This document shows, one piece after another, positions 28,501 through 35,805 of a DNA stretch of 64,000 nt (its first letter is position 1; each line of letters starts with the position of its first letter). Source of the stretch: ECT2AJA-110-A sp035399845 (GTDB taxonomy: Bacteria > Planctomycetota > Phycisphaerae > UBA1845 > UTPLA1); the NCBI GenBank assembly GCA_035399845.1, contig DAOPJV010000002.1, positions 141,075 through 205,074 on the forward strand. Direction: 5' to 3'. The notes beneath the pieces were generated by a model. The model saw nothing but the letters and a program-made list of their open reading frames with translations, had not been told where the DNA came from and made no database searches. The translations under genes were made by a program, and so were the position numbers.

Positions 28501-31500
28501 CCAGCGACTCGGCGAATGCAATCTGCACGCTCTCGTTCGTCGGCATGCCGACGGCCAGCGATCGGAGCACGGGCAGAAGCTCCTTCACGAGCTTCCGCTG
28601 GCGAATCAGGGCGAGGACTTCGTCACCCACGCGATCCTGGTTCACGCCGGCGACACCCACGGCGCGCTCGAGCGCATCACCCGCCGCGATCGTGTTATCG
28701 AGCGACAGATGGAGCCGCGCGATGCGGATCCACGAAGGCCAGAGTTCGAGCGGGTTCTGCATGCCGCCCCAGCCCCAGTAGACGTTCATCCTGCCCCAGC
28801 GCTGCTGCCAGGACCACGTGTCCTGGCCGGCCGACTCCAGGATGCGAGGAATGTCCGGCGTGATCGCGACGTTGCGAAGCGACCAGTTTCGGGCGTCCCG
28901 CGCCAGTCGTTCCTTTGAAGCGACGACCTTCTGCTCCAGCGCCAGCGCGTCGGCGTATTCCTCCTGCGCCTCGGCGACTTCGCCGAGCGTCTGAAGCAGA
29001 CCCAGCTCGCTGGGAAACTCATCGAGATAGGCCGCGTAGATCTTTCGGGCCTCGGGCCAGTCGCCGTCGCGATCGTAGAGTTCCGCAAGCTTGCAGACTT
29101 CCGCGAAGTAGGGAACGCTGGCTGTCAGTCGATCGTCCGACGATCGCCGGTACGCTTCCCTTGCGCTCTCGACACGCTCGGCGTAAAGACCCTTCAGCGT
29201 ATCGACCATCTTGTACTGTTCGGCGATTCGCCGCGCACGAACGGTCTGATCCGTCTCCCGCAGGAAGTCATAGAGCTCGACCAGCTTGTCGCGCTCCGCA
29301 AACGCCTTGACGATGGCGTTGAAGGCGGAATCGATGCCTTCCTGCTCGCCGTACCAACTCGTCGTCAGCGTACCGCTGTAGATGCGCTGCAGCAGTTGAT
29401 CGCCCGCCAACCGCCGAACGGCGATGAGCGATTTCTCATACCATTCGTACGCCAGGTCGTTCTGTTCGTGGAGCTGCGCGATCCCGGCAAGCATTGTCCA
29501 GCCGTCGGCGTCCGCGGGGTTCCCGGGCTCCAGCGACTTCCAGATCGTGCGCGCCTCCTCGATGCGATCCGTCTTCGCGAGAATCGTTGCGAGGTTCAGC
29601 TGCGCCCGCAGATGCCCCGCCGTCCGGATGGTTCCGGAATACCCGCTGACCAGCGCCTCGCCGAGCGCCCACTTGTGGGCGATGTCGGCGAGCAGTTCCT
29701 CCGTCAGGCGCAACTGGAATCGAATCGGCAGGGATCGCACGAAGTCGCGTCGCGCCCGTTCAACCATTTCCTTTTCAAGCGCTTCGCGGCGATCATTCAG
29801 CAACGTCGCCAGTCGCCGCGCATGCGGTTCGGCGTCCTTGTATCGTTCGGCGCCGAGCAGGATATCGACGAGACCGCTGAGGGCGACGAGATCCGTGTCA
29901 TCCGCATTCACGGCGCGCCCGAGCATTTCGGCCGCCTCATTGTTGGCGCCCTGGGCCTGCCGGATCACGGCGAGCTCGATGATCTCATCGCGATCCAGCG
30001 CCTCGACGCCTTTCGCCTCCAGTTCGGCGAGCCGGGCGTCGCGCAGCGCGGGCTTCTGCGCGATCAGCGAATAGGCCCGCACGCGGAAGTAGTCTCGCTG
30101 CGATGACTGCCCCAGCCATGTCTGATGCTCAAGCGGGAATGTCGCCGTCTCCAGCGCCTGCAACAGCGCGAGCGCCTTCTCCGACTCGCTGAATGTCTCT
30201 TCGAAGACTTCGTACGCCTTGAGTTTCAATACGGCGTTGTCGGGCTGAGATTCAAGCTGCGCGTCGAGCGTCTCCTTCAGCTCGGTCAACAGTCCGTTCT
30301 CCGTGAAGAACGCCACGGCCCGATCGAGATTGCTGCGCGGCGCCTGTCCGCCGCCCCCCCAGCTCGCCTGCATGCTCGCCATCATGATCGAGCCGAAACC
30401 GCCGCCGCCGCCCGGCGACGACCCTGCGCCGGGATTCTGCTTGTTACCGACTCCCGCGCTGAACAGCCGACCCGCAATCTCGGCCGCCGCCCGGCGATCG
30501 CCCTTGTCGATGTACGCCTTCGCCAGCTGCTCGATGTTGCGTATGTTGTCAGGTTCCAGATCCAGCAGCCGACGCGCCGCCTCCAGCGCCTCGTCGGTCC
30601 GTCCCGATCGCTCCAGCGTCGCGACGAGCTGGCGATGCAGCTCAAAGGCGTCCGGCTTCATGCGGATGCCTTCCCGGAACACAGCGATCGCTTCGTCGAA
30701 GAGACCGTTGCCTTTCAGGAGTGTTCCCGCGTAGAGCTTGTTGGCGATCTGTCGCCAGGCGGACTTCGCCTCGTCGACGCTTCCCGCCTCGAAGAAGCAC
30801 TTACCCAGTTCGCCCAGGACATAATCCCGATCGACGCCCGGGAAGCGCATGACGCGCCGATAGGTCTCCGCCGCCTCATCGAAGCGCGCCAGGCGGCGAA
30901 GAATCTCCGCACGCGCCATCTGGAGATCGACATCGCGCGGGTTGTAGCGAATCACGACGGCGAGCCAGTCGATCGCCCGGTTGTATTCGTATTCCTGGAT
31001 CAACAGCTGCGCCAGCGTTCGGGCGACAAGCGTGTCCTCGGGGTCCGCCTCGGCACGCGCCTGCAGATCGACGATCAGGTCATCCACCTCGCCGAGCCGC
31101 CGCGCAACGTCGTGGAGCTTGCCGATGGCGGTGGCCGCCGTGTCGCGATCGGATCGCTGGATCGACGCCACGCGATAGGTCTTCATCGCGTCTTCCAGGC
31201 GACCCGCCTCGGCCAGGGCGTCGGCGTAGGCCAGGTGCAGTTCGTATCGATCGGGTTGCAGCCGAGTCGCCGTTTCGAAATAGGTCAGCGCCCGCTCGAT
31301 CTCGCCGAGCCGCGCCATCTGTTCGGCGACGCTCTTGAGGACGGTCGCATTGTTCGGCGACGCCTCGACCATCGCTTCAAACGTCCTGACGGCGCCGCCC
31401 TTGTCGTCGTATCGCAGTCGAAGATCGGCGATCGACTGGTAGTAGTCCCGACCTCGCTCCGGATGCCCCTCGATCAGCCGCGTGTACTGCGCCACGGCGG

Positions 31501-33445
31501 CGTCCACGTCACCGATCGCCTCAAAGAGCCTCGCCAGTTGCCGGCGCGCCTCTTCGTGGGCCGGATTCAGGGCCAGGAGCTGTTCGAGCCGCTCCCGTGC
31601 GGTCCTGAAGTCGCGACGATAGTCGGCGGCCCGCGCCAGAATCAGCAGGCTCGTCTCGTCGTCCGGCGAATCCCTGAGTCGCGCCGACTCATCCTCGATC
31701 AGGGCGTCGATCCTGTTCGCCGTGGCGTGCATGCTGACGAGGATGTCAACCCCCGCCGCCCGCTGCCGATCACTCGGCATGAGTGACAGCGCGTCACGCC
31801 GCGCCTTCAGCGCGTCCTCGACGCGTCCCAGTCGCACGAGCAGATCGGCGCGCTCGAGCTGGTACCGAACTTCCTGCGGCTTCAGCGCGCAGGCCTTCTC
31901 CATCGCCACCAGCGATTCATCCATCGCGCCGGCGCTCGCAAGCGTCCGGCTCATGACCGCCTGAACGTAGGGATCCTCCGGCGCCGCGTCGCCCATGCGC
32001 TTCGCCGCCGCCACGGATTTCTCCAGCTCGCCCTGGAGGCGATAGAGGCGGCTCAGGGCCTCATACCCTTCGGCCGTTTTCGGCGCGAGCTCGATCGCCC
32101 GCTCGTAGCACTCGGCGGCGTCGTCGAACATCTCGTACGGCTCGAAATAGGAGCCCAGGCGTCGCGCGAGCGTCGCATCCGTCATCCCGCTTTTCAGCAC
32201 GCGTTTCCACTGGCCGCGGGCCGCATCCAGGTCCCGATGCGCCGCGAGAAACTGGCCGTACGCGACGTAGAGTTCGACGTCGTCCGGATGCTGAGAGATG
32301 ATCCGCTCGTACTCCGCGACGACGCCATCCTTCTCATCGAAGCGCTCCAGCATCGAGATCCGTCGTTCGCTGAGCGTGATGTCCTTCGGAAAGAGCGTCG
32401 TCGCCTCTTCGAGGGTCGTCTTCGCGCCGTCCTTGTCGTCCATCGCCGCCTGCACATCGGCCAGGAGCATCCGCATCTGCGATTGCTCCGGCGACTTCTC
32501 GATCCGCTCGCGACAATAGGCGATGAGATCGTCGAGCCGACCGGACTGACGATAGAGTGTCACGATCCGCTGATGCAGTTCCTCCTGCAGCCAGTGGTCT
32601 CCCGTCAGCAGCGCAATGGCGTCGCTGTAGGCGTGAATCGCATCCTGTGTCCTGTCGAGTTTCTCAAGGGATCGTCCGAGCTGCCGCAGCACTTCGCATT
32701 TGCGATCGGCGTCCGCGGACGTGGCCTCAACCAGCGCCTCGTACTGAGCGACGGCCGCCTCGTGCAGATCACGCTGCGCCAACGCGTCGGCGATTCGCCT
32801 GCGATGCAGGTAACTGTCGGCGTACTGTTCCGCGAGTCCCGTCAGGACGGCGGCGGCCTTCTCCCTGTCGCCGGCGCGCAGGTGCAGATCCGCAAGCGAC
32901 TCACTCAGCGTCATCCGTTCCGACGCGCTGCGCGCCCGCTCGAGCGCCAACTGCAGTTGTTCCTCGGCTTCCTCAAGCCGATTGACCTTCTGAAAGACCT
33001 CCGACCTGAACACCAGCAGCTGCGACTCGTCGCGCTCGCTGAGGGCGCCGGAGGCCGAGATCGCCCCCAGCAACTCGAGCGCCCGGTCCGTCTTTCCCGT
33101 CCGAAGGAAGAGTCGCGCCGCGACGACTTTGGTCGGAACATCGTCCGGCAGCGCCGCCATCCGCGCCTCGTAGCGCGACACGAGTTCGTCCAGCCGGCCC
33201 TGGTTGAGGTAATGCCGGACCAGCCCCGTAAACGCCGATTTGTGGAACGGCCGTCGCTGCAGAATGCGATCGAATCTCGCCGCCTCCTCTTCGGCCGCCA
33301 GTTCGCTTTCCGGCGAAGTCGTTTCCGTCGGCGCGGACGTGACAACGGCGCCGTTCGATTCGCCATCCTCTTCGACCTGTGCGCGAACGCCGGACAGACA
33401 CAGGAATCCGATCGAGACGATGAACAGAATCCGATCGTAGCGCAT
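22505..33445 (-). CDS. giant secreted TPR-repeat protein (3,646 aa)
   Basis: A 3,646-residue exported protein, by far the longest gene in the window. A signal peptide (M-R-Y-D-R-I-L-F-I-V-S-I-G-F-L, cleavage after about G-V-R-A) is followed by TPR helices over nearly the whole length, with characteristic A-x-x-x-Y-E-R and P-x-x-x-x-A-x-x-x-L-G patterns. From about residue 1000 onward at least ten short Gly/Tyr/Met/Trp-rich insertions interrupt the helices (see findings). It should form one or more long superhelices in the periplasm that bind other proteins. The ATG at 33445 is chosen because GGAG lies 7 nt upstream and the signal peptide then begins at residue 1; an open frame extends further upstream. 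It is the first gene of the MoxR/VWA cluster and overlaps the next by 35 bp. Confidence 0.85.
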   Translation of the reverse strand: MRYDRILFIVSIGFLCLSGVRAQVEEDGESNGAVVTSAPTETTSPESELAAEEEAARFDRILQRRPFHKSAFTGLVRHYLNQGRLDELVSRYEARMAALPDDVPTKVVAARLFLRTGKTDRALELLGAISASGALSERDESQLLVFRSEVFQKVNRLEEAEEQLQLALERARSASERMTLSESLADLHLRAGDREKAAAVLTGLAEQYADSYLHRRRIADALAQRDLHEAAVAQYEALVEATSADADRKCEVLRQLGRSLEKLDRTQDAIHAYSDAIALLTGDHWLQEELHQRIVTLYRQSGRLDDLIAYCRERIEKSPEQSQMRMLLADVQAAMDDKDGAKTTLEEATTLFPKDITLSERRISMLERFDEKDGVVAEYERIISQHPDDVELYVAYGQFLAAHRDLDAARGQWKRVLKSGMTDATLARRLGSYFEPYEMFDDAAECYERAIELAPKTAEGYEALSRLYRLQGELEKSVAAAKRMGDAAPEDPYVQAVMSRTLASAGAMDESLVAMEKACALKPQEVRYQLERADLLVRLGRVEDALKARRDALSLMPSDRQRAAGVDILVSMHATANRIDALIEDESARLRDSPDDETSLLILARAADYRRDFRTARERLEQLLALNPAHEEARRQLARLFEAIGDVDAAVAQYTRLIEGHPERGRDYYQSIADLRLRYDDKGGAVRTFEAMVEASPNNATVLKSVAEQMARLGEIERALTYFETATRLQPDRYELHLAYADALAEAGRLEDAMKTYRVASIQRSDRDTAATAIGKLHDVARRLGEVDDLIVDLQARAEADPEDTLVARTLAQLLIQEYEYNRAIDWLAVVIRYNPRDVDLQMARAEILRRLARFDEAAETYRRVMRFPGVDRDYVLGELGKCFFEAGSVDEAKSAWRQIANKLYAGTLLKGNGLFDEAIAVFREGIRMKPDAFELHRQLVATLERSGRTDEALEAARRLLDLEPDNIRNIEQLAKAYIDKGDRRAAAEIAGRLFSAGVGNKQNPGAGSSPGGGGGFGSIMMASMQASWGGGGQAPRSNLDRAVAFFTENGLLTELKETLDAQLESQPDNAVLKLKAYEVFEETFSESEKALALLQALETATFPLEHQTWLGQSSQRDYFRVRAYSLIAQKPALRDARLAELEAKGVEALDRDEIIELAVIRQAQGANNEAAEMLGRAVNADDTDLVALSGLVDILLGAERYKDAEPHARRLATLLNDRREALEKEMVERARRDFVRSLPIRFQLRLTEELLADIAHKWALGEALVSGYSGTIRTAGHLRAQLNLATILAKTDRIEEARTIWKSLEPGNPADADGWTMLAGIAQLHEQNDLAYEWYEKSLIAVRRLAGDQLLQRIYSGTLTTSWYGEQEGIDSAFNAIVKAFAERDKLVELYDFLRETDQTVRARRIAEQYKMVDTLKGLYAERVESAREAYRRSSDDRLTASVPYFAEVCKLAELYDRDGDWPEARKIYAAYLDEFPSELGLLQTLGEVAEAQEEYADALALEQKVVASKERLARDARNWSLRNVAITPDIPRILESAGQDTWSWQQRWGRMNVYWGWGGMQNPLELWPSWIRIARLHLSLDNTIAAGDALERAVGVAGVNQDRVGDEVLALIRQRKLVKELLPVLRSLAVGMPTNESVQIAFAESLEANDRAPVAIEVYQRLLRRGLADVGRLAQVRRRLEQLQPPTAVAESTDTIESLRATLAASPDNARNKMRLARALYYSLEIDEALKLLEEIAEKSPHMEGLHELLVEIHTIRNEPEKLIEALRQQIDRAKDDDAKRTPRYRLVEALLAAGRRDEALEALGELANPRDPSSYERVGILLHYYGRHEAALEKFEAAKRSKSGGGGWGGAGETGDAMIARSLLIKGDVKGAADRIVSAVSEQMRQSTQYGGMMSMYGMYNDDDQNHFQPFSALFVMRPALAKEIRDRLEAEYASSPDDPLAAKRLLMLHKTMGRPDLADRVLEKLIDKSMSDQALAMRLIDRAIERREYEKAVSMAREFIDNQPKPQVPPGMPPQYAGMIQLMSARNMMTCRLGDIYWKMNQPDKAFEEYNRIRDEKVDLTNVAYAAICVIRGRVEEAKTLLDQTLAAQDVDSPLLLQFRAVIAVLDDDTNMAFDLLEQAAKLGEGDQSMMTPFGGGGGDPSSILGSLAEATGLFDRYVEFLRDRIKKNPNDWSNHQELAALLRRHGRYDDALAVLNRAAKVKALRRQVMSERVQWMEGFASDEELIAAYREVIEALERKVEGGGSSIFSGLFSGRRQSTEEVPTQNLRDRLGHLLWRRGEHEEAEKVWKERMNLKEAGSHITLGNRFLELRAYPKAKAEFEEALRLDPTNTPARKRLTIFAFAEKDAPGALAQVRELFEREAVGEDDNDPYRRYYGQMNRSDGVDVRSAMAVAASDPTTAEAIQKTLDDDQDARLAVSALVGDWEALESDLDVRRKASPYDPQIHTLWAKLLERKGEWSRAAEAWEYVRRLKRTSLPDRMDQLKLVLAGKQIRNAAAGITQAPQGPASAAMMGISPAFTSSYGRYGGYYWGAPDDDLRHLASIYVKLGDYEKAERAYLISSQGGSPQSMLPMLAGLMWRQDAGPRALELMELSLLFADDINQISQYAELLDRLGRTEDAMELLSRGYRSLPDEGNDYYYYSMWGMYGGREEPEFESWQESQIAETLCDMAERTGKIDAILEANDAELKRDAGDARLAKLTLSLQIRDHRWKAARDTLIERRKSLPEDNALRSELMQAEMQLENWDGAMAMLAELKEALPEMAEQYRMKEAFVEFMRKNSDESKRLMAGIAEESPVSDEDDMLQWRLLGASALIDDVDGIITHLERARDRKPLDDTRASILYRAYLRVGRRADAARLAIDRLWASTEAITPESLWFERLYAVAEVGECGILKIDIPNERPEDAALVSLLHDSAQEGARRFLIFIEEDPENVKARRGLALAAQMGLADRSAVDVNAEFVEWLSARRRSLWRTTPSAPLQEKAKAYLENMRKGQVGAAGVLSMNSSMLSYLNEIVGNQNNGGIELYEPLWASHERLQADLLAKAGDVDGLVERLKTQAALVNPDQSDDGMFNDMSMFMSGANAARIRAYMNRRSSSSGEFASDWREAAQKKFVEIRAFDRLLDELADTQWRLPRETWPMFAEWCAAADRPEDAAGWKRRMIAAAWAALEANDLPSIDPDADDYSWYWGGFGGDRTVNEVRSALRSCQSRLPDELKDDPEEEASDVNELPDEIWEWALLDPEIESRLTAMADLVGPGWEKTKTVEALISLYRAKRRPADIVALIEKMGDADAIVKSARFRDYLNACFDLGDFDRIDRAVSAANAVSPELQNECDMVRLVVARKRGDTATADSLEASLIERCHSESSAIWRVDSWLMRTDESLAESNYVTYNYSNRYISARYYGGGVLQKVAAGRLDRSAVAQLFGAEIRDDNSDGDITLEWLQYAYQMHHCYDDAIRIMEMRIDRYGSAWDEEEFANLNWRKAQWLTLAGRQDEARKLLADVEEYWLSRAVGRPFDAGPMDSLAAIYASRAYGQDYKKAQIAIDEARLREPMSHRFDASEALYFFKLGDWERAWRDYRRALERGAGKLESVTDYYRAGLSACRAGATEAGESLLRQALWRDPLHGLAAQARELTNEKSIEVAGTR

Positions 33446-33997
33446 GTTGCTTCTCCGATTGATTGAGAATCCGTGCGTTCTCATGGCCCAGGTGGCGCTT
33501 ACCGGCAGGACAAGTGGCGGATGGCGCTGTGTCGCTCGCGGGCGCCTGGGGCGCCAGGCGTTTGCGGGCGTGTTCTGGCGACTCGCCGACCCATGGGCGT
33601 CAGTATACCGATCCGCTCCAATCGATTCGATCCAATCCGGAAAATCGGCCCTGGCCTCCGTTGACGGGACGAGCCCGACTCGGGCGCCGAAAAAACGCGG
33701 TCCGCAGGGTCTGAATCTGGCCGTCGAACAAAGTGTTGTACGTATCCAGGCGGCGGCGGGTTTCAGGAGAGTGTCGAATCACCCCCGCGGCGCAACGGCG
33801 TCATCGCCATTTCACAGAAAACGCGCCGTCGCAGCGCCTCCCGAGCCAGACGCTCCTTTATTATGATATGAGGTTTCAGTCGCACGCCCGTTGGGGCGAT
33901 CCGTGGGAACCTGGCCGCATCCGCGGCGCCCGCTGCACACAGTATCCTGACCAAACCGCGGACAGAAGATCGATCCGCATAAGGGGAATGGCCGCCG
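33446..33997. other. divergent intergenic region
   Basis: A 552-bp region between the giant TPR gene and a plus-strand secreted-protein gene, with no convincing coding frame. A perfect 7-bp-stem hairpin (CGCCTGG and CCAGGCG around four bases) lies at 33543-33560, inside the probable leader of the giant gene. An AT-rich patch with TATGAT at 33862-33867 could serve the plus-strand gene, but no -35 is visible. Confidence 0.5.
33602..33607 (-). promoter_or_regulatory. possible -10 for the giant TPR/MoxR cluster
   Basis: TATACT on the minus strand (5 of 6 matches to the -10 consensus), about 160 bp before the start codon of the giant gene. The -35 region is weak. If it is used, the leader RNA contains the hairpin at 33543-33560. 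Confidence 0.3.
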
Positions 33998-35047
33998 ATG
34001 CGTCTTCGATCCACCCGCCTTACTCACGTGATCCAGCTGTTGATGACGTCGTTTCCGATGGCGATCATCCCCGTCTCAGCGGCCTGCGGCGGTGACTGCC
34101 CGGTTTACACCCACACGGCGGGTGGCGCCGTCCAGACATCCGCCCTCGTCGAGGCCTCCGGCGTCGCCGCCAGCCGTCGAACGCCTGGCTATTTCTTCAC
34201 ACACAACGACAACACCAACGACCAGCGCGTGTTCGCCATCACCGCGGGCGGCGCGCTCCGCGCCACGTACACGATCCAGAATGCGACGAACGTCAGAGAT
34301 CCGGAGGACATTGCCGTGGGGCCCGGCCCGACGCCCGGCGAAACTTACCTCTACCTTGCGGACACAGGTGACAACAACAACGTTCGTACCGATATCGCCG
34401 TCTATCGCGCCCTGGAACCCAGCGTTCCCGCATCCGGCGCCCCGATCAGCGAAACGCTGCCCGCCGACAAAATCCTTCTCGCCTTTCCGGATGGACCGCG
34501 TGACGCCGAAACGATGTTCGTGGACACGAATGGCGATATCTATCTCGTCGTGAAACGTCTGACACCCGGCAAGGTCTACCGCGCCCCTTTCCCGCAGTCC
34601 ACGACGCAGGTCAACATGCTCGAACACGTCGGACAACTGCAATGGGGAAACACGCAGCCCACGGGCGGCGACATGGCCGCCGACGGTTCCGCCATCATCA
34701 TTCGCGGGTACTTCCGGATGGATTACTGGGAGCGCCCCGCGGGGGCGACAGTCGGCGATGTGCTCAGCGCAACGGGCTGCCCGGCCATCTGGGCCATTGA
34801 ACCGCAGGGTGAAGCCGTCTGCTTCGTCAACGAGGTACGCGACTACGCGACGATCAGCGAAGGCGACAACCCGATCGTCCATCTGTTCTATCGACAGCCG
34901 CCGCCACCCACGATCGGCGCGTTCGTCACTGCGCTGCTCCACACACCGGACGATCCCGACGCCATTCTCGCCTTTGACTACAACGAAGACGACGATCTCA
35001 ATGGCCGTGACATCCGCGGCTTCATCGACGCGCTGCTCGACAACTAG
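33998..35047 (+). CDS. secreted protein with C-terminal dockerin-like motif
   Basis: A 349-residue exported protein. A signal peptide covers about residues 1-29 (core I-Q-L-L-M-T-S-F-P-M-A-I-I-P-V-S, cleavage after S-A-A). The body is beta-rich, with propeller-like segments (for example D-P-E-D-I-A-V-G and Y-L-Y-L-A-D-T-G-D-N-N-N), and no catalytic motif is recognised. The last 23 residues (D-Y-N-E-D-D-D-L-N-G-R-D-I-R-G-F-I-D) form a single Ca-binding dockerin-like loop plus helix, half of a usual dockerin. AAGGGG lies about 11 nt before the ATG. It is the first of a group of surface or secreted proteins in this window, and the dockerin-like tail hints at shared export or anchoring. Confidence 0.7.
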   Translation: MRLRSTRLTHVIQLLMTSFPMAIIPVSAACGGDCPVYTHTAGGAVQTSALVEASGVAASRRTPGYFFTHNDNTNDQRVFAITAGGALRATYTIQNATNVRDPEDIAVGPGPTPGETYLYLADTGDNNNVRTDIAVYRALEPSVPASGAPISETLPADKILLAFPDGPRDAETMFVDTNGDIYLVVKRLTPGKVYRAPFPQSTTQVNMLEHVGQLQWGNTQPTGGDMAADGSAIIIRGYFRMDYWERPAGATVGDVLSATGCPAIWAIEPQGEAVCFVNEVRDYATISEGDNPIVHLFYRQPPPPTIGAFVTALLHTPDDPDAILAFDYNEDDDLNGRDIRGFIDALLDN

Positions 35048-35074
35048 GCCCGATTCAGCGCCAATTGCGAAGTG

Positions 35075-35554
35075 TCACTCCGACCGCGGAATCATGTGTT
35101 CCGGCATCAGGACGGCGACGACACGCCCTTTCGCGCAACATTCCCCGTCCGCCGTCACGGCGATCTCGACGATGACCTTCCGCGGTTTGGATTCCACGAT
35201 GCGTCCCCGCGCTTCCAGGGCGGGCCCCATCGGTGTCGGTCGCAGGTAGTCCACGTGCAGTGAGGCCGTGACGAATCGCAGCGCCGGCGTCGTCCCCGGT
35301 TCGCGCCCCGCTGCGCGACAGGCCTCCAGGGCCGCCGATCCAGTTCCGTGACAGTCAATCAGCGACGCGATCAGGCCGCCATAGACATAGCCGGGAACGG
35401 CGGTGTGACAGGGTTTCGGGGTAAGAACAGCAACTGTTTCATCACCATCCCATGCGCTGCGGATATGCAGCCCATGCTCGTTGAGCCGGCCACACCCGTA
35501 ACAATGCGCCACGTCATCCGGATAGCTGTCCTGCACAGCAACGCCAGTCGTCAT
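35075..35554 (-). CDS. PaaI-type hotdog-fold thioesterase
   Basis: A 159-residue acyl-CoA thioesterase-like protein of the hotdog fold (4HBT/PaaI group). It begins with H-C-Y-G-C-G-R-L-N at about residues 17-25, a frequent start in this family. The active-site region G-Y-V-Y-G-G-L-I-A-S-L-I-D at about residues 55-67 follows, and the C-terminal strands contain the pattern L-H-V-D-Y-L-R-P-T-P-M. It should hydrolyse acyl-CoA thioesters in the cytoplasm; the specific acyl group is unknown. The ATG at 35554 has AGGA 7 nt upstream. It lies alone on the minus strand among secreted-protein genes and has no evident link to them. Confidence 0.8.
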   Translation of the reverse strand: MTTGVAVQDSYPDDVAHCYGCGRLNEHGLHIRSAWDGDETVAVLTPKPCHTAVPGYVYGGLIASLIDCHGTGSAALEACRAAGREPGTTPALRFVTASLHVDYLRPTPMGPALEARGRIVESKPRKVIVEIAVTADGECCAKGRVVAVLMPEHMIPRSE

Positions 35555-35805
35555 TGGAGTTCCTCAGTCAAACTTCGCCTGCGCCGATCTTTCCTTTCTT
35601 AAGGATTTCAAAACACAGCTTAATGGAATCCTCGTCGAAACGAAGGAAGTGAATTCAGCCGGCGCGTCTACGCTTCCGCATGGCGACCACTTAGGAAAAC
35701 AGGCTGTTTGACCCCAGGCGCCGTCTCTGGCCGGACCTTCCGACACAACGCCCGCCCCCCGAATGCGCGCCCCTGAGAACCAGACTCCGGAGAGGAAGCG
35801 TATCA

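Noticed and set aside
25307..31786. Long plus-strand open frames antisense to the giant TPR gene (for example 25307-26995 and 30125-31786)
   Set aside because: High-GC DNA often gives long mirror frames. These lack start signals and recognisable motifs, while the minus strand shows continuous TPR helices.
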